A program made the translations under genes and the position numbers. A stretch of DNA of 64,000 nt from Oscillospiraceae bacterium (GTDB lineage: Bacteria; Bacillota; Clostridia; Oscillospirales; CAG-272): the NCBI GenBank assembly GCA_015063625.1, contig SVTT01000006.1:36362-100361 (forward strand), written 5' to 3'. The notes beneath the pieces are model-generated. The model was given only the letters and a program-made list of their open reading frames with translations. It was not told the origin of the DNA and searched no databases. Positions 26,351 through 34,936 of this stretch are shown one piece after another (the first letter of the stretch is position 1; each line of letters starts with the position of its first letter).

Positions 26351-28444
26351 ATGTCAGAACAAACTATACAGAATGACCTGTTTTCCAACACTGTCACAAT
26401 ACTCGATAAATATGAATGTCTAAGCCTTGGAGCAACTACCATTGGGGATTTAATTGCTGGAAAAAGAATTATCTGTAACAAGGTTAAGAGCACTGTGAAA
26501 AACAAGGGCAAAAAACCGGACGTTCTTATCGTTGATAGTTCGAGAAAAGTTATTGCTTATCTTGAGTGTAAAAAACCAGAAGAATTTAATACTGATAAAA
26601 AAATCGATGCAGCCATCAACCAAGAAATCGAGGTTGCCAAAGAACTTGGTGTTAAAATATTCGTGGCTACTGACGGATCGAAGTTTGTATGGGTAAATGC
26701 TCTAACTTCTCAACCGATTCTCGATGAGCAAGGTAATAAAATCGTAGCCGAAATCAAACCCAAAAATGAGGAAAGAAAAATTGCGACCTTAATTGAACGT
26801 TTGGCAATAGATCTTTCTAATACAAACAATCAGCTTCAGCAGATAAAGTATTCAGATCCGACTAATCTCGCTAAAAAGATAGGTGGACTGCTTAAGAACA
26901 TCAAATTTACCACTCCAAAGGATAGCCTATATACTTTTGTTGAACTTTTTTTGTTCAAGTATCTGTCTGACATCAACATTCTTGCTCCTACTGAAAATTT
27001 TGACTATATTTGGAACCTCTATAACGAAGATGGCAGAAGTGAAGCAGAGGTACTCTATAGATATATTCATGAGCCGAGAGAGAAAATTAGCAAACTGTTC
27101 CCTGAAGCGCCAGACAAGACCTCTGTTATTAATGGATTTGTTTTTCACGCGGAGAAGGACGCAGACGGTAATTATATAAGCAATAATGCGGATGCGACCA
27201 CATTCCATGAGGTTATGAGGCTTTTTAAGGAATATGAAGATACAGAAGGAAAGTTCATTGATATTAATAGAGATTTCAAGTCCAAATTGTTTGAAACATT
27301 CACAAAGCAAGAACGAACGAAAGAGAACGCCGGTAAGTATTTCACACCCTTGAAAATTGTTAAGGGAATGGTAGACATGGTGGATATTAAAAAGGGAGAC
27401 GAGATTTGTGACCCAGCTTGTGGTGTAGGTAAATTCCTTCTTGAGGCAGCATTGAAAATTGACGAGCCGTTTACTTTTGAAAATGGTCATGTAGTCAAAA
27501 AGATCAAACTCTATGGATACGAGAAAGAAATGGATGAAAAGGGATCGACCAGCGGCTATGACTTGACGACCATTCTCGCTAAAGCAAACACCATGATTTA
27601 TTTCTCTTCACTGTTCAAAGATAATAATACCCTATCCAATATAAAGACAATTTCCCAAGAACTCCTGAACGAAACTTATCTTTCAAGCAAAACCATATTG
27701 GGAACTTTGGGAAAAACAGATGGCAAACAATATGATGTAATCCTTGCAAATCCTCCATACTACCAGAGTGCTTTGATTTCAAAATCAGCAAGAGATACTG
27801 GATTCTATACAGAAAAAGGCTTGGGTGTAGAGGGATTATTCCTTGAATGGATAATCAAATCTATTAAGCCCAATGGGATAGCGAACGTTGTTTTGCCTGA
27901 CGGTATTTTCACCAATGTTGGAAACAAGCGTCTTCACGAATTTATAACTACAAATTGCTATATCGAAGCAATTATATCGCTTCCTATCAACACTTTTTTC
28001 AACACTCCAAAGAAGACATATATTATGACTTTGCGGAAGAAACGAGATGTTACGCATAAACAAGATTATCCTGTTTTCGCATATTATTGTTCTTCTATCG
28101 GAGAAAGCCTTGATATCTACCGATTTGATAGCGATGATAATGATTTCCAAACAGCGGTAAACAAATATAATCTCTTCCGTAGCTGTAAAAATAAAAACAA
28201 AATTGACGATTATCTAAAGCCGATATTTGATGATGACCTAAAGCTAAAGCTTCTTCCGATAGGCTCATTTGCGGAGCATTCTGCATGGGATATTGAGAAA
28301 AGGTGGACTGATGAAGAGAAAGTTAAAATGGGCGTAAAAAAAGCAGATGTCATTATGAGTCTTGACGAGTTTAGCGAATATATTACTGGAATTGTTGCTG
28401 ATATGAATAATTACGGGGAGGCTATAAAGTGTCTAAAATCGTAG
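26351..28444 (+). CDS. BcgI-like restriction-modification subunit (nuclease fused to N6-adenine methyltransferase)
   Basis: 697 residues. The N-terminus carries a PD-(D/E)xK-type site: P56-D57-VLIVDSS then L-E72-C-K74 (type I HsdR-N-like fold). From about residue 170 comes a type I-like N6-adenine methyltransferase: helical domain, SAM motif DPACGVGKFLLEAAL (from D354) and catalytic NPPY (467-470). The nuclease-plus-methylase chain with a separate specificity subunit (next gene) matches BcgI-type (type IIB/IIG) enzymes, and no HsdR helicase is present. Such systems methylate adenines in a bipartite site and cut unmodified DNA, often on both sides. The gene is AT-rich and part of the mobile island. 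An HsdM that has merely gained an R-N domain is the alternative. Confidence 0.85.
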   Translation: MSEQTIQNDLFSNTVTILDKYECLSLGATTIGDLIAGKRIICNKVKSTVKNKGKKPDVLIVDSSRKVIAYLECKKPEEFNTDKKIDAAINQEIEVAKELGVKIFVATDGSKFVWVNALTSQPILDEQGNKIVAEIKPKNEERKIATLIERLAIDLSNTNNQLQQIKYSDPTNLAKKIGGLLKNIKFTTPKDSLYTFVELFLFKYLSDINILAPTENFDYIWNLYNEDGRSEAEVLYRYIHEPREKISKLFPEAPDKTSVINGFVFHAEKDADGNYISNNADATTFHEVMRLFKEYEDTEGKFIDINRDFKSKLFETFTKQERTKENAGKYFTPLKIVKGMVDMVDIKKGDEICDPACGVGKFLLEAALKIDEPFTFENGHVVKKIKLYGYEKEMDEKGSTSGYDLTTILAKANTMIYFSSLFKDNNTLSNIKTISQELLNETYLSSKTILGTLGKTDGKQYDVILANPPYYQSALISKSARDTGFYTEKGLGVEGLFLEWIIKSIKPNGIANVVLPDGIFTNVGNKRLHEFITTNCYIEAIISLPINTFFNTPKKTYIMTLRKKRDVTHKQDYPVFAYYCSSIGESLDIYRFDSDDNDFQTAVNKYNLFRSCKNKNKIDDYLKPIFDDDLKLKLLPIGSFAEHSAWDIEKRWTDEEKVKMGVKKADVIMSLDEFSEYITGIVADMNNYGEAIKCLKS

Positions 28445-29565
28445 AAAAAAAGCTAACAGAACTTTTTACGCCTCATCAAGGAAATGCTATCTACACCAGA
28501 AAAAATGTTGTTTCTTTAGGTTGGGAGGGCGATATTCCCGTTATTTCATCCGATGTAGACAACGATGGTGTCCTATGCTATGTTGCAAAAGACAAACTCC
28601 AGCGAGAAAAAGATTTGATTACCTACCCTTGTATTACTTGGACTGTTGATGGCATGGCAGGAACGCTGACGGCAAGAAACTATCCTTTTGTCCCTAATAA
28701 TCATTGCGGGTGGCTTACTCCTAAGGTTGAAGGATTGGATCTTGACTATTTGGTTTTTGCTATGCAGCCACAATTTTATAGTTGTGCAAAAAACTCTTCA
28801 AATAAAAAGGTGGGTAATAATCAAATCGAGAACCTGCTTGTTAGACTTCCGATTAAAAATGACGGAACTTACGACCTTGAAGAACAGCAAAGACTTGCCG
28901 GCATTTATAGTGAGATTGAAAACCAGAAGCAGAAGCTATTAAGCCGAGTTTATGAAATTCAAGATTTATTAATACACATAGGTAAAGAGGAAGGAATAGA
29001 ATATGCCGATGAGTTTTTGAACAATATGGTAACACATCACAATGGAAATGCATCATACACCAAAACATGGTGTCAAAAACACAAAGGTACGTATCCTATA
29101 TATTCTGCAAATAACGTTGAACCTATTGACCATATAGATACTTTTGATTACAACGGAGAATACCTGACCTACTCTAAAAATGGGTGCGCGGGGTATATCA
29201 CCATCATTAGTGATCAGTTTTCTATCAATGGCGACAGATGTATCATGAGTATTAATGACGACTACATCGGAAAGGTTGACCTTTTGTACCTGAAGTATTA
29301 TCTGGAGCCAATTTTCAGAAAAAATAAAAAAGGTAGAATTGGCGCATTTGGAAAAAACGAATTTACAAAGCTCAACAGTTCAATGATAAAAGGACTTAAT
29401 ATTACCGTTCCCATACCTCTTGATTCTGATGGTTCATATGATCTTGAAAAACAAAGGGAGATAGCAGAAAGATACAAGCAAATTGATGAAATTAAGCAAG
29501 GATTAATTGATAAGATTGTCCAACTGACATCAATAAGCGTTGTTCCAGAGATAGCGGAAGAATGA
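28429..29565 (+). CDS. Specificity (S) subunit of the BcgI-like system
   Basis: 378 residues. Two tandem target-recognition domains: residues about 3-150 (ending PIKNDGTYDLEEQQRLAGIYSEI) and 195-360 (ending IPLDSDGSYDLEKQREIAERY). Each is followed by a conserved helix, the HsdS/BcgI-B arrangement that reads the two halves of a bipartite site. GTG start with GGGGAG 8 bases upstream; it overlaps the methylase gene by 16 bp, so translation is coupled. The recognised sequence cannot be predicted from sequence alone. Confidence 0.88.
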   Translation: MSKIVEKKLTELFTPHQGNAIYTRKNVVSLGWEGDIPVISSDVDNDGVLCYVAKDKLQREKDLITYPCITWTVDGMAGTLTARNYPFVPNNHCGWLTPKVEGLDLDYLVFAMQPQFYSCAKNSSNKKVGNNQIENLLVRLPIKNDGTYDLEEQQRLAGIYSEIENQKQKLLSRVYEIQDLLIHIGKEEGIEYADEFLNNMVTHHNGNASYTKTWCQKHKGTYPIYSANNVEPIDHIDTFDYNGEYLTYSKNGCAGYITIISDQFSINGDRCIMSINDDYIGKVDLLYLKYYLEPIFRKNKKGRIGAFGKNEFTKLNSSMIKGLNITVPIPLDSDGSYDLEKQREIAERYKQIDEIKQGLIDKIVQLTSISVVPEIAEE

Positions 29566-29630
29566 TTTGTAATTGGGTGTAAATTTGCTAAGAAGAATGA
29601 AACATAATAATGCTCGATAGATAAGCATCG

Positions 29631-29659
29631 TTGATTTGTTCACATTTTTCTGCTATAAT
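29631..29659 (+). promoter_or_regulatory. Outward-facing promoter at the right end of the island
   Basis: TTGATT, 17 bp, TATAAT with TGC before the -10. No gene follows within the island. Downstream is a small hairpin GCTCC-AAGA-GGAGC. In a circularised form this promoter would read across the joint into the integrase. Confidence 0.6.
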
Positions 29660-29809
29660 ATAATTGCTCCAAGAGGAGCACGACCTTTACATCCAACTTT
29701 GTATCGAAACGTCAAAGCCAGTTGAACTGTAGAGCAGAGCCACGTATCACTTGCCGGAAAAGAATAATTGATTTTTTCTCCGCCGATTTTCGGAAAATTG
29801 ATACCAAAC

Positions 29810-29825
29810 TTTGATACCAAAACAG
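29810..29825. other. Candidate right end of the integrated island
   Basis: TTTGATACCAAAACAG, matching 24597-24613. A partial extra copy (ATTGATACCAAAC, 29797-29809) directly precedes it, as expected for integrase-binding direct repeats. GC content rises again beyond about 29.95 kb. Confidence 0.5.
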
Positions 29826-30157
29826 TACCAAGCGGGCTGAGAACACAGAGAATACAGAGAAAAACGAAGCAAAACGAGAGAAACCTCACGAAAATTAGCC
29901 CAAAACAAGGCGAAAAGTAACTGTGGGAAAGAACCTCAAAGAGTGGGAATGATCCTTGCATCGCAAAGCTCAGTTGTGATCGCCTGCACGGTCAAGGATC
30001 TCTGCAACGGGGAACGCAATTTTTGCTTTCATCGCGCCAAGCCTTGCTTGGCGCGATTTCTCTGAAGAGCGCGCTTCCGACATTCCCGTAAAAGCTGCCA
30101 TATCGACCTCAGCACCTTCCGAAAAGAATTGGCAAAGCAGATAAACCGGAGGAACCT
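29826..30157. other. Region between island and M42 peptidase
   Basis: No gene. It holds AG-rich sequence up to about 29930 and a terminator-type hairpin at 30031-30060. The promoter of the peptidase is not obvious. Confidence 0.45.
30031..30060 (+). terminator. Hairpin upstream of the M42 peptidase gene
   Basis: ATCGCGCCAAG/CTTGGCGCGAT with a 5-nt loop followed by TTTC. It may be the terminator that ended guaA transcription before the island separated them; that is inference. Confidence 0.5.
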
Positions 30158-31201
30158 ATGAAACATTTTCAATTTGATACACAGTTTGTGCAGGACACGC
30201 TGCGGGAGCTGATCAACACACCAAGCCCCGTGGGATATTACGTAAAGATGAAGCCCGTGATCGAGCGATACGCCGCCATGTTCGGCTATACCGTCAGCTA
30301 TGATAACAGAAACACGGCGTATATTACGGTTGAGGGTGAGGACCCCTCCAAGACCGTGTGCATCAGCACGCACGCCGACACGCTGGGGCTGATGGTGCGG
30401 GGCATCAATGCAGACGGCACGCTACGCGTGCGCGCGGTGGGCGGCGTGAATTTCATCAGCTGCGAGGGAGAAAACGTCACCGTCCACACACGCGGTGGCA
30501 AGGAGTACACGGGATTGCTGATCTGTCGCTCTCATTCCTCGCATGCCTTTGACGACGCAAAAACGCTTGCGCGCGACGAAAACACGGCACTTGTGCCGCT
30601 TGACGAGCCGGTAACCAAGGCACAGGACGCACGTGCGCTTGGCATCTGCCATGGTGACTACATTTCCATCGACCCCCGCATGACCGTGACAAAAAGCGGC
30701 TACATCAAGTCGCGCAACCTTGACAACAAGGCGGCAATGGCATGCTCCTTTGCCACGCTGAAGTATCTGACCGAGCAGGGCATAAAGCCGAAATATAACA
30801 CGGTGCTGGCATTCCCCTTCTATGAGGAGATCGGCTTGGGCGGCATCTACGTGCCCCCGCACATTTCCGAGTACGTTTCGGTGGATATTGGCATCATCGG
30901 GCCCGATTCGGAAGGTGATGAGCGCACCGTTACCATCTGTGCAAAGGATACCTCTATGCCCTATGATTATGATTTGACCAACAAGCTGATCGCCTGCGCG
31001 CAGCGCGCCGACTGCCAATATGCGGTTGACCTTTTTTACCGCTACGGCTCTGATGCCAGCCAAGCGATCAAGGGGGGCAACAACGTGCGCACCGCGACCT
31101 TTGGCATGGCGGTATATTGCAGCCATGGGGTGGAGCGCACGCACATGAAGGGTATCGAGAACACCGCCAGACTGATGCTGGCATACGTGCTTGATATCTG
31201 A
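30158..31201 (+). CDS. M42 family metallopeptidase (aminopeptidase)
   Basis: 347 residues. The metal ligands of the M42 family are visible: STHADTLGLMV (H and D), SRNLDNKAAMA (bridging D), FPFYEEIGLGG (catalytic E and ligand E), VDIGI and a late H in YCSHGVERTHMKG. M42 enzymes are cytosolic tetrahedral dodecamers that trim peptides from the N-terminus, with two Zn or Co ions per subunit. There is no signal peptide. GGAGG lies 8 bases before the ATG. It stands alone and is closed by a strong terminator at 31250-31288. Confidence 0.93.
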   Translation: MKHFQFDTQFVQDTLRELINTPSPVGYYVKMKPVIERYAAMFGYTVSYDNRNTAYITVEGEDPSKTVCISTHADTLGLMVRGINADGTLRVRAVGGVNFISCEGENVTVHTRGGKEYTGLLICRSHSSHAFDDAKTLARDENTALVPLDEPVTKAQDARALGICHGDYISIDPRMTVTKSGYIKSRNLDNKAAMACSFATLKYLTEQGIKPKYNTVLAFPFYEEIGLGGIYVPPHISEYVSVDIGIIGPDSEGDERTVTICAKDTSMPYDYDLTNKLIACAQRADCQYAVDLFYRYGSDASQAIKGGNNVRTATFGMAVYCSHGVERTHMKGIENTARLMLAYVLDI

Positions 31202-31249
31202 GGGAAGCGTCAATCGAGCAAAACCGCATAGAATCCGCGAGCCAAAATT

Positions 31250-31288
31250 GAGCTGACAGACCCACGGGAGGTCTGTCAGCTCTTTTTA
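31250..31288 (+). terminator. Intrinsic terminator of the M42 peptidase gene
   Basis: GAGCTGACAGACC pairs with GGTCTGTCAGCTC around a 7-nt loop, then TTTTTATT. Confidence 0.9.
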
Positions 31289-31632
31289 TTGCCGATCACT
31301 TCATCGCACGTTCTGTGCGCCTTACGAGGATCATATCGAAATGATCACTGACAATATGGGGATGGGCGCTGACGTGGTAAGCGCCAACCAAGCGCGTCGC
31401 TCCCCCGTATGCTTAGCCGCACGGGAGCGATCCGAACTCGGTTTTGAGAGGCAGATATCCGCATCCGCATCGGGGAATTCCCTTGTCATATCCGCGGATC
31501 CCGCCGCCAACGTACACGGAAAAGCAATCGGGATCAAAGCAAGCAACGCTTGGATCGGCTTCTCCTTCAAAAAATTCGAAAGCCCTACAGCATATCATCT
31601 CAACAACATCGTATATGATCTCCATTATCGTC
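31289..31632. other. Intergenic region before the orphan nuclease gene
   Basis: No supported gene. A 126-codon plus-strand frame (31341-31721) overruns the nuclease promoter and its ribosome site and lacks a Shine-Dalgarno sequence, so I do not call it. Confidence 0.5.
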
Positions 31633-31661
31633 TTGACAATGCCCGTTATACGTGTTACAAT
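31633..31661 (+). promoter_or_regulatory. Promoter of the orphan nuclease gene
   Basis: TTGACA, 17 bp, TACAAT; the start codon follows 47 bp later. Confidence 0.8.
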
Positions 31662-31708
31662 GATTTTGAAAACAATCATACATCGACAACACCGCAAAGG
31701 AGCACGAA

Positions 31709-33715
31709 ATGTACACGATAGAGATTTCCCGTTATCCCCGTGATAAGGAGTGGTCGCAAAAGGCAAATTCCACCCCCAGCATCCCGGGCGGCAAAAGCAT
31801 GGCGCTGTCCAACCTGAGAAGGCTCCTGCTCGCCGTGGAGCAGGGTGATCCGATGGAGAAAGTTCCGCAGCTTGATGAGAGCAGCAGCAAAAGCACGCTG
31901 CAGGAGCTTTGCGTGCATCAATTAAGCGCCGTGGGTCTGGTAAGAAGATCCGATGGGGGACGCTGGACGATCTCCGACGGGGCAAGGCTTTGGCTCGACT
32001 CGGAGGATCATTTGTATCTTGCAGCCTTTTTCTCTGCTAACGTCAAATATTTTGCCGAGATCCTTTACTATCTCGACGCCCCGAAAACGGCGCGCGAGCT
32101 GTTTGAGATCGCCGTCAACGAGTATGACCTCGCATGGAAGCTGCCCTCAACCGTCAACAGCCGCCTTGTCTGGTTAAGGCAATTCGGCTTGATCGAATTC
32201 AGAGAATTTTCCCTGCTGTACCACATCACCGAGCAGGGAAAGCGCTTTTTGAGCACCGTGAATCCCGTCATGCCCGATAGCCTGCTGCACGGCGAGGACG
32301 ACACTGCGGCAGAGGCGCAGGTGGTGATCGGCGCGCCATTCATCGAATACCTGTGTGATCACAAAAGCGCCGCGAGAAAGCAGGGCTTTGGGTATTTGCC
32401 GGGAAATATGAAGGATTTTGCCAAAACCATCGAGGAGATCCTCACAAAGACCGATCGGGATGGCAGCATCGAATCCATCGATCGATTTGCCTCGGCGTCC
32501 TTCGGCATCAAGGGATCCTCTACGCGAAGCGCGCTCTCCACCCTTTCTCTGCTGGGGCTGATCGAGAGAAGGAGCAACACTGCTTATGCCGTCACCGATC
32601 TCGGACATCTGTGGATGGAGCACGCCGATCCCATACACCTGCTGCCGCTGCTGCAATTGCGCTATCTGTTCGTGCTTGAGATGCTTGCCGAGCTGAAGGA
32701 CACGAGCCTGACCGCCAGGGAGCTGGCAACCCTCGCGAAGGTGTCCTATCGGTTTGACAAGGAAAGCGTGAGTGAGATCAATCACAGGCTGGCGGTCTTC
32801 AGATCCGCCAAGCTGATCATGAACGTGTCTGCCGAAAAATTTACGCTGACGCATCGGGGCAGGCTGCTGCTTGAGGCGTACGGCAAGCTGCTTGACGGCA
32901 AGCAACGAGAAGCCGTGAGCACAAGGGAAGCGCCCTCAGCCTCCACCGACATCATCGCCGAGCTGCGCATGGCTTCCAAGGATTCCTACAATCCAAGTAA
33001 ATTTGAAAGGACGGTGAAAGATTTTTTTGAGCTGCTTGGCTTTGCCTCCGAGTGGCTGGGCGGCTCGGGAAAGACCGACGTCCTTGTAAGAACGCCCGAC
33101 TCCCCCCATCCCTTCACGGTATCGGTGGATGCCAAGGCGACCGCCTCCGGGACGGTCACCGACGCGCTGGTGGATTTTGACACCCTGAAGGAGCACCGAA
33201 CAAAGCACCGAGCCGATTACATTGCGGTGGTCGGGCGGGGCTTTAACGAAAGGGTGTTAAACAGAGCAAAGGAGCACGGCGTGCTCCTCCTCGATATCGA
33301 TACGCTGGAGGAGCTTTTACGCATTCATCGGTGCACGCCCCAGAAGGCGTGCGTCTACGAGAAGGTCTTTGCGCAAAGCGGCAGGGCAGACCTCTCGGTT
33401 TTGGAAAGCTTTGAGAAAAAGACCAACAGCATGGGCGAGCTGCTGGTCCGCGTCATGAAGCTACTGATCGGGGAATGCCTTGATCCCGTCACCAAGGGAC
33501 AGCTGTCCGTAAGAGATCTTTACATGTCCTTGCGCAACGACCCGTCGCTCTCCTCGCCCCCCTCCATCGAGGATATCGAAACCGTGCTTGATTTTCTTTC
33601 CTGTCCGATCATCGGATGTGTGACAAGAGAACGGGATTACTACTACGCAACCGGCTCTCTTGGCGACATGACCAATATGCTTGACTTTTTGCGGAGCAAG
33701 ACCGCAAGAGCCTGA
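31709..33715 (+). CDS. Orphan winged-helix / PD-(D/E)xK (Mrr-like) nuclease, putative defence effector
   Basis: 668 residues. The first 400 residues read as repeated winged-helix units: TARELFEIAVNEYDLAWKL with FGLIEFREFSLLYHITEQG, then STRSALSTLSLLGLIE and YAVTDLGHLW, then LTARELATLAKVSYRFD and AKLIMNVSAEKFTLTHRG. Residues about 425-560 match an Mrr/type II restriction fold: FERTVKDFFELLGF, GGSGKTD457VLV, then SVD474-A-K476 and ADYIAVVGRGF and HGVLLLDIDTLEELL. D457 and D474-x-K476 would be the metal site. A C-terminal helical/winged-helix region (about 590-660) follows. No methyltransferase, ATPase or other partner is adjacent, so it could be a modification-dependent (type IV-like) enzyme or a repair nuclease. 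AAAGGAG lies 7 bases before the ATG. The function is inferred. Confidence 0.7.
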   Translation: MYTIEISRYPRDKEWSQKANSTPSIPGGKSMALSNLRRLLLAVEQGDPMEKVPQLDESSSKSTLQELCVHQLSAVGLVRRSDGGRWTISDGARLWLDSEDHLYLAAFFSANVKYFAEILYYLDAPKTARELFEIAVNEYDLAWKLPSTVNSRLVWLRQFGLIEFREFSLLYHITEQGKRFLSTVNPVMPDSLLHGEDDTAAEAQVVIGAPFIEYLCDHKSAARKQGFGYLPGNMKDFAKTIEEILTKTDRDGSIESIDRFASASFGIKGSSTRSALSTLSLLGLIERRSNTAYAVTDLGHLWMEHADPIHLLPLLQLRYLFVLEMLAELKDTSLTARELATLAKVSYRFDKESVSEINHRLAVFRSAKLIMNVSAEKFTLTHRGRLLLEAYGKLLDGKQREAVSTREAPSASTDIIAELRMASKDSYNPSKFERTVKDFFELLGFASEWLGGSGKTDVLVRTPDSPHPFTVSVDAKATASGTVTDALVDFDTLKEHRTKHRADYIAVVGRGFNERVLNRAKEHGVLLLDIDTLEELLRIHRCTPQKACVYEKVFAQSGRADLSVLESFEKKTNSMGELLVRVMKLLIGECLDPVTKGQLSVRDLYMSLRNDPSLSSPPSIEDIETVLDFLSCPIIGCVTRERDYYYATGSLGDMTNMLDFLRSKTARA

Positions 33716-33825
33716 CCGCCAAGCAGCCGAAGGGATGCGCTTCAAGCTGAGAAGCCGCTGCTCCGCACCTGCCCGCCCTCCTTCTCACAGCTCCCCTTGC
33801 GCATCTGCTGTTTTGCCGTCAATCG
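33716..33825. other. Short spacer after the nuclease gene
   Basis: No gene or terminator recognised before the family A element begins. Confidence 0.4.
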
Positions 33826-34107
33826 GGTAGCCGTAAGAGAGTCGAACACACAAGCCTTACGGAGGAAAATTTCTGTGCCTTTCGCCGTACTTTGCCTTGC
33901 AAAGTACCACTTGGCTGCGGCAAAGTCCAACAAAATCCACGATAAATTTTCTCCCCGTAAGGTGCAAAGCAGTTTTAAGAGAGTAGATTTTTCCGGAGCC
34001 AAGCCAAAATGATCGGGGAATATACGAATATTTAAGAGCATTTTGGCGATGGATACGGAAAAATATGCCGCTTAAAACCTTATGGGTTCGACTCTCTTAC
34101 GGCTAAC
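33826..34107 (+). mobile_element. Family A element, copy 2, full length with terminal inverted repeats (MITE-like)
   Basis: 282 bp. The left end GTAGCCGTAAGAGAGTCGAA is inverted at the right end (TTCGACTCTCTTACGGCTA), with one mismatch over 22 bp. An inner inverted pair (CTTACGGAGGAAAATTT / AAATTTTCTCCCCGTAAG) fills the left half; the right 134 bp match 1691-1824. It encodes no protein. Terminal repeats, full internal folding and a second genomic copy fit a non-autonomous transposable element or a mobile palindromic repeat. Confidence 0.8.
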
Positions 34108-34130
34108 TGTTATGTAAAAAGAATCTGAAA

Positions 34131-34174
34131 GGGCGCCCATGGCAAATATTTGCCATGGGCGCCCCTCTTTTTTG
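34131..34174. terminator. Bidirectional intrinsic terminator
   Basis: Perfect 34-bp palindrome (GGGCGCCCATGGCAAAT and its complement, 34131-34164) followed by CTCTTTTTT on the plus strand; on the minus strand CTTTCAGATTCTTTTT follows. It serves the minus-strand lipoprotein gene and any read-through from the nuclease gene. Confidence 0.88.
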
Positions 34175-34218
34175 CAAAACAAAGCCACGTGGGCAGGGCG
34201 ACCTCTGCCGACCTTTGC

Positions 34219-34725
34219 TTATCCGCAGGGCGAGCCTTCCCTGAAGGAGATCACTGTTGCCCTGACACTGCCCCCCGCAACAAGAATGGGCGTACCGTCC
34301 GCAAGAAATTCCAGCTCGTAGCCATCCCCTGCGACCTTGCTGTTCCCCGAATCGGTCAGCGTCACCGATGAGGGCGCTCCCTCGGTGGGAAAGAGCGAGA
34401 GCAGCGCACCGTAGCCCCCCTCGTCCGTCACAGGCAGCTCCAGACAAAGCTCCTTGTAGGAGATGGTCTGCCTGCCATCACGATCCTGTGCAACGACCGT
34501 GCCACAAAGCGTTTCGGGCGCATAAAATGTCACTGTTACGGCACGCGCGCCGCCCGGCTCGGCAGCCTCTGCTTCAATACGCGCCGAGAAGGATACCGAA
34601 TCCAGCGTCCCCTCCACTTCAGCACAAAAAGCGCCCCTGAAGGGGGCAAGCAGATCTCGCTCGGGCGCACATCCGACAAGCGAAAGCAACAGCGCCGCAC
34701 ACATGAGCAAACACAGTCTTTTCAT
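34219..34725 (-). CDS. Small predicted lipoprotein of unknown function
   Basis: 168 residues. MKRLCLLMCAALLLSLVGC is a type II signal peptide with lipobox L-V-G-C, so a membrane-anchored extracellular protein of about 150 residues is expected. The mature part is rich in beta-strand patterns (VEGTLDSVSFSARIEAEA, ARAVTVTFYAPETLCGT, GSVRATVISFREG); this resembles small Clostridial lipoproteins that measure or bind envelope components, but I recognise no family. The ATG at 34725 (GGGGG upstream) is chosen over 34770 because it starts the signal peptide directly. It is divergent from alr, which starts 212 bp away. Confidence 0.75.
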   Translation of the reverse strand: MKRLCLLMCAALLLSLVGCAPERDLLAPFRGAFCAEVEGTLDSVSFSARIEAEAAEPGGARAVTVTFYAPETLCGTVVAQDRDGRQTISYKELCLELPVTDEGGYGALLSLFPTEGAPSSVTLTDSGNSKVAGDGYELEFLADGTPILVAGGSVRATVISFREGSPCG

Positions 34726-34865
34726 ATCGACCCCCGTGAATTTTACATGCGCACCTGCCGCCAAGGGCACTGAGCATCAAGGCTTCGGTGCAAGCTCAAA
34801 ATTCTCCTTCTTGTCTGACACACCATATTCTATGCAAAAAATTGCGTTAAAATGCCGTTTTCCCC

Positions 34866-34894
34866 TTGCCATCAGACAAATATTGTGATAAGAT
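34866..34894 (+). promoter_or_regulatory. Promoter of the alr-araC-luxS-mtnN operon
   Basis: TTGCCA, 17 bp, TAAGAT; start codon 43 bp downstream. Confidence 0.65.
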
Positions 34895-34936
34895 AGGCGT
34901 GATGGCTGGCTGTCATCCGTCGGAAAAGAGGTTTGA

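Noticed and set aside
26351..29565. Type I restriction (hsdMS), BREX or DISARM system
   Set aside because: No HsdR helicase, PglZ, BrxC or DrmA-type gene is present, and the methylase carries its own nuclease domain. A BcgI-like assignment fits better.
29653..29961. 102-codon minus-strand frame at the island's right end
   Set aside because: No ribosome site. Its composition is poly-Phe/Ser from AG-rich DNA, and it overlaps the promoter and integrase-site repeats.
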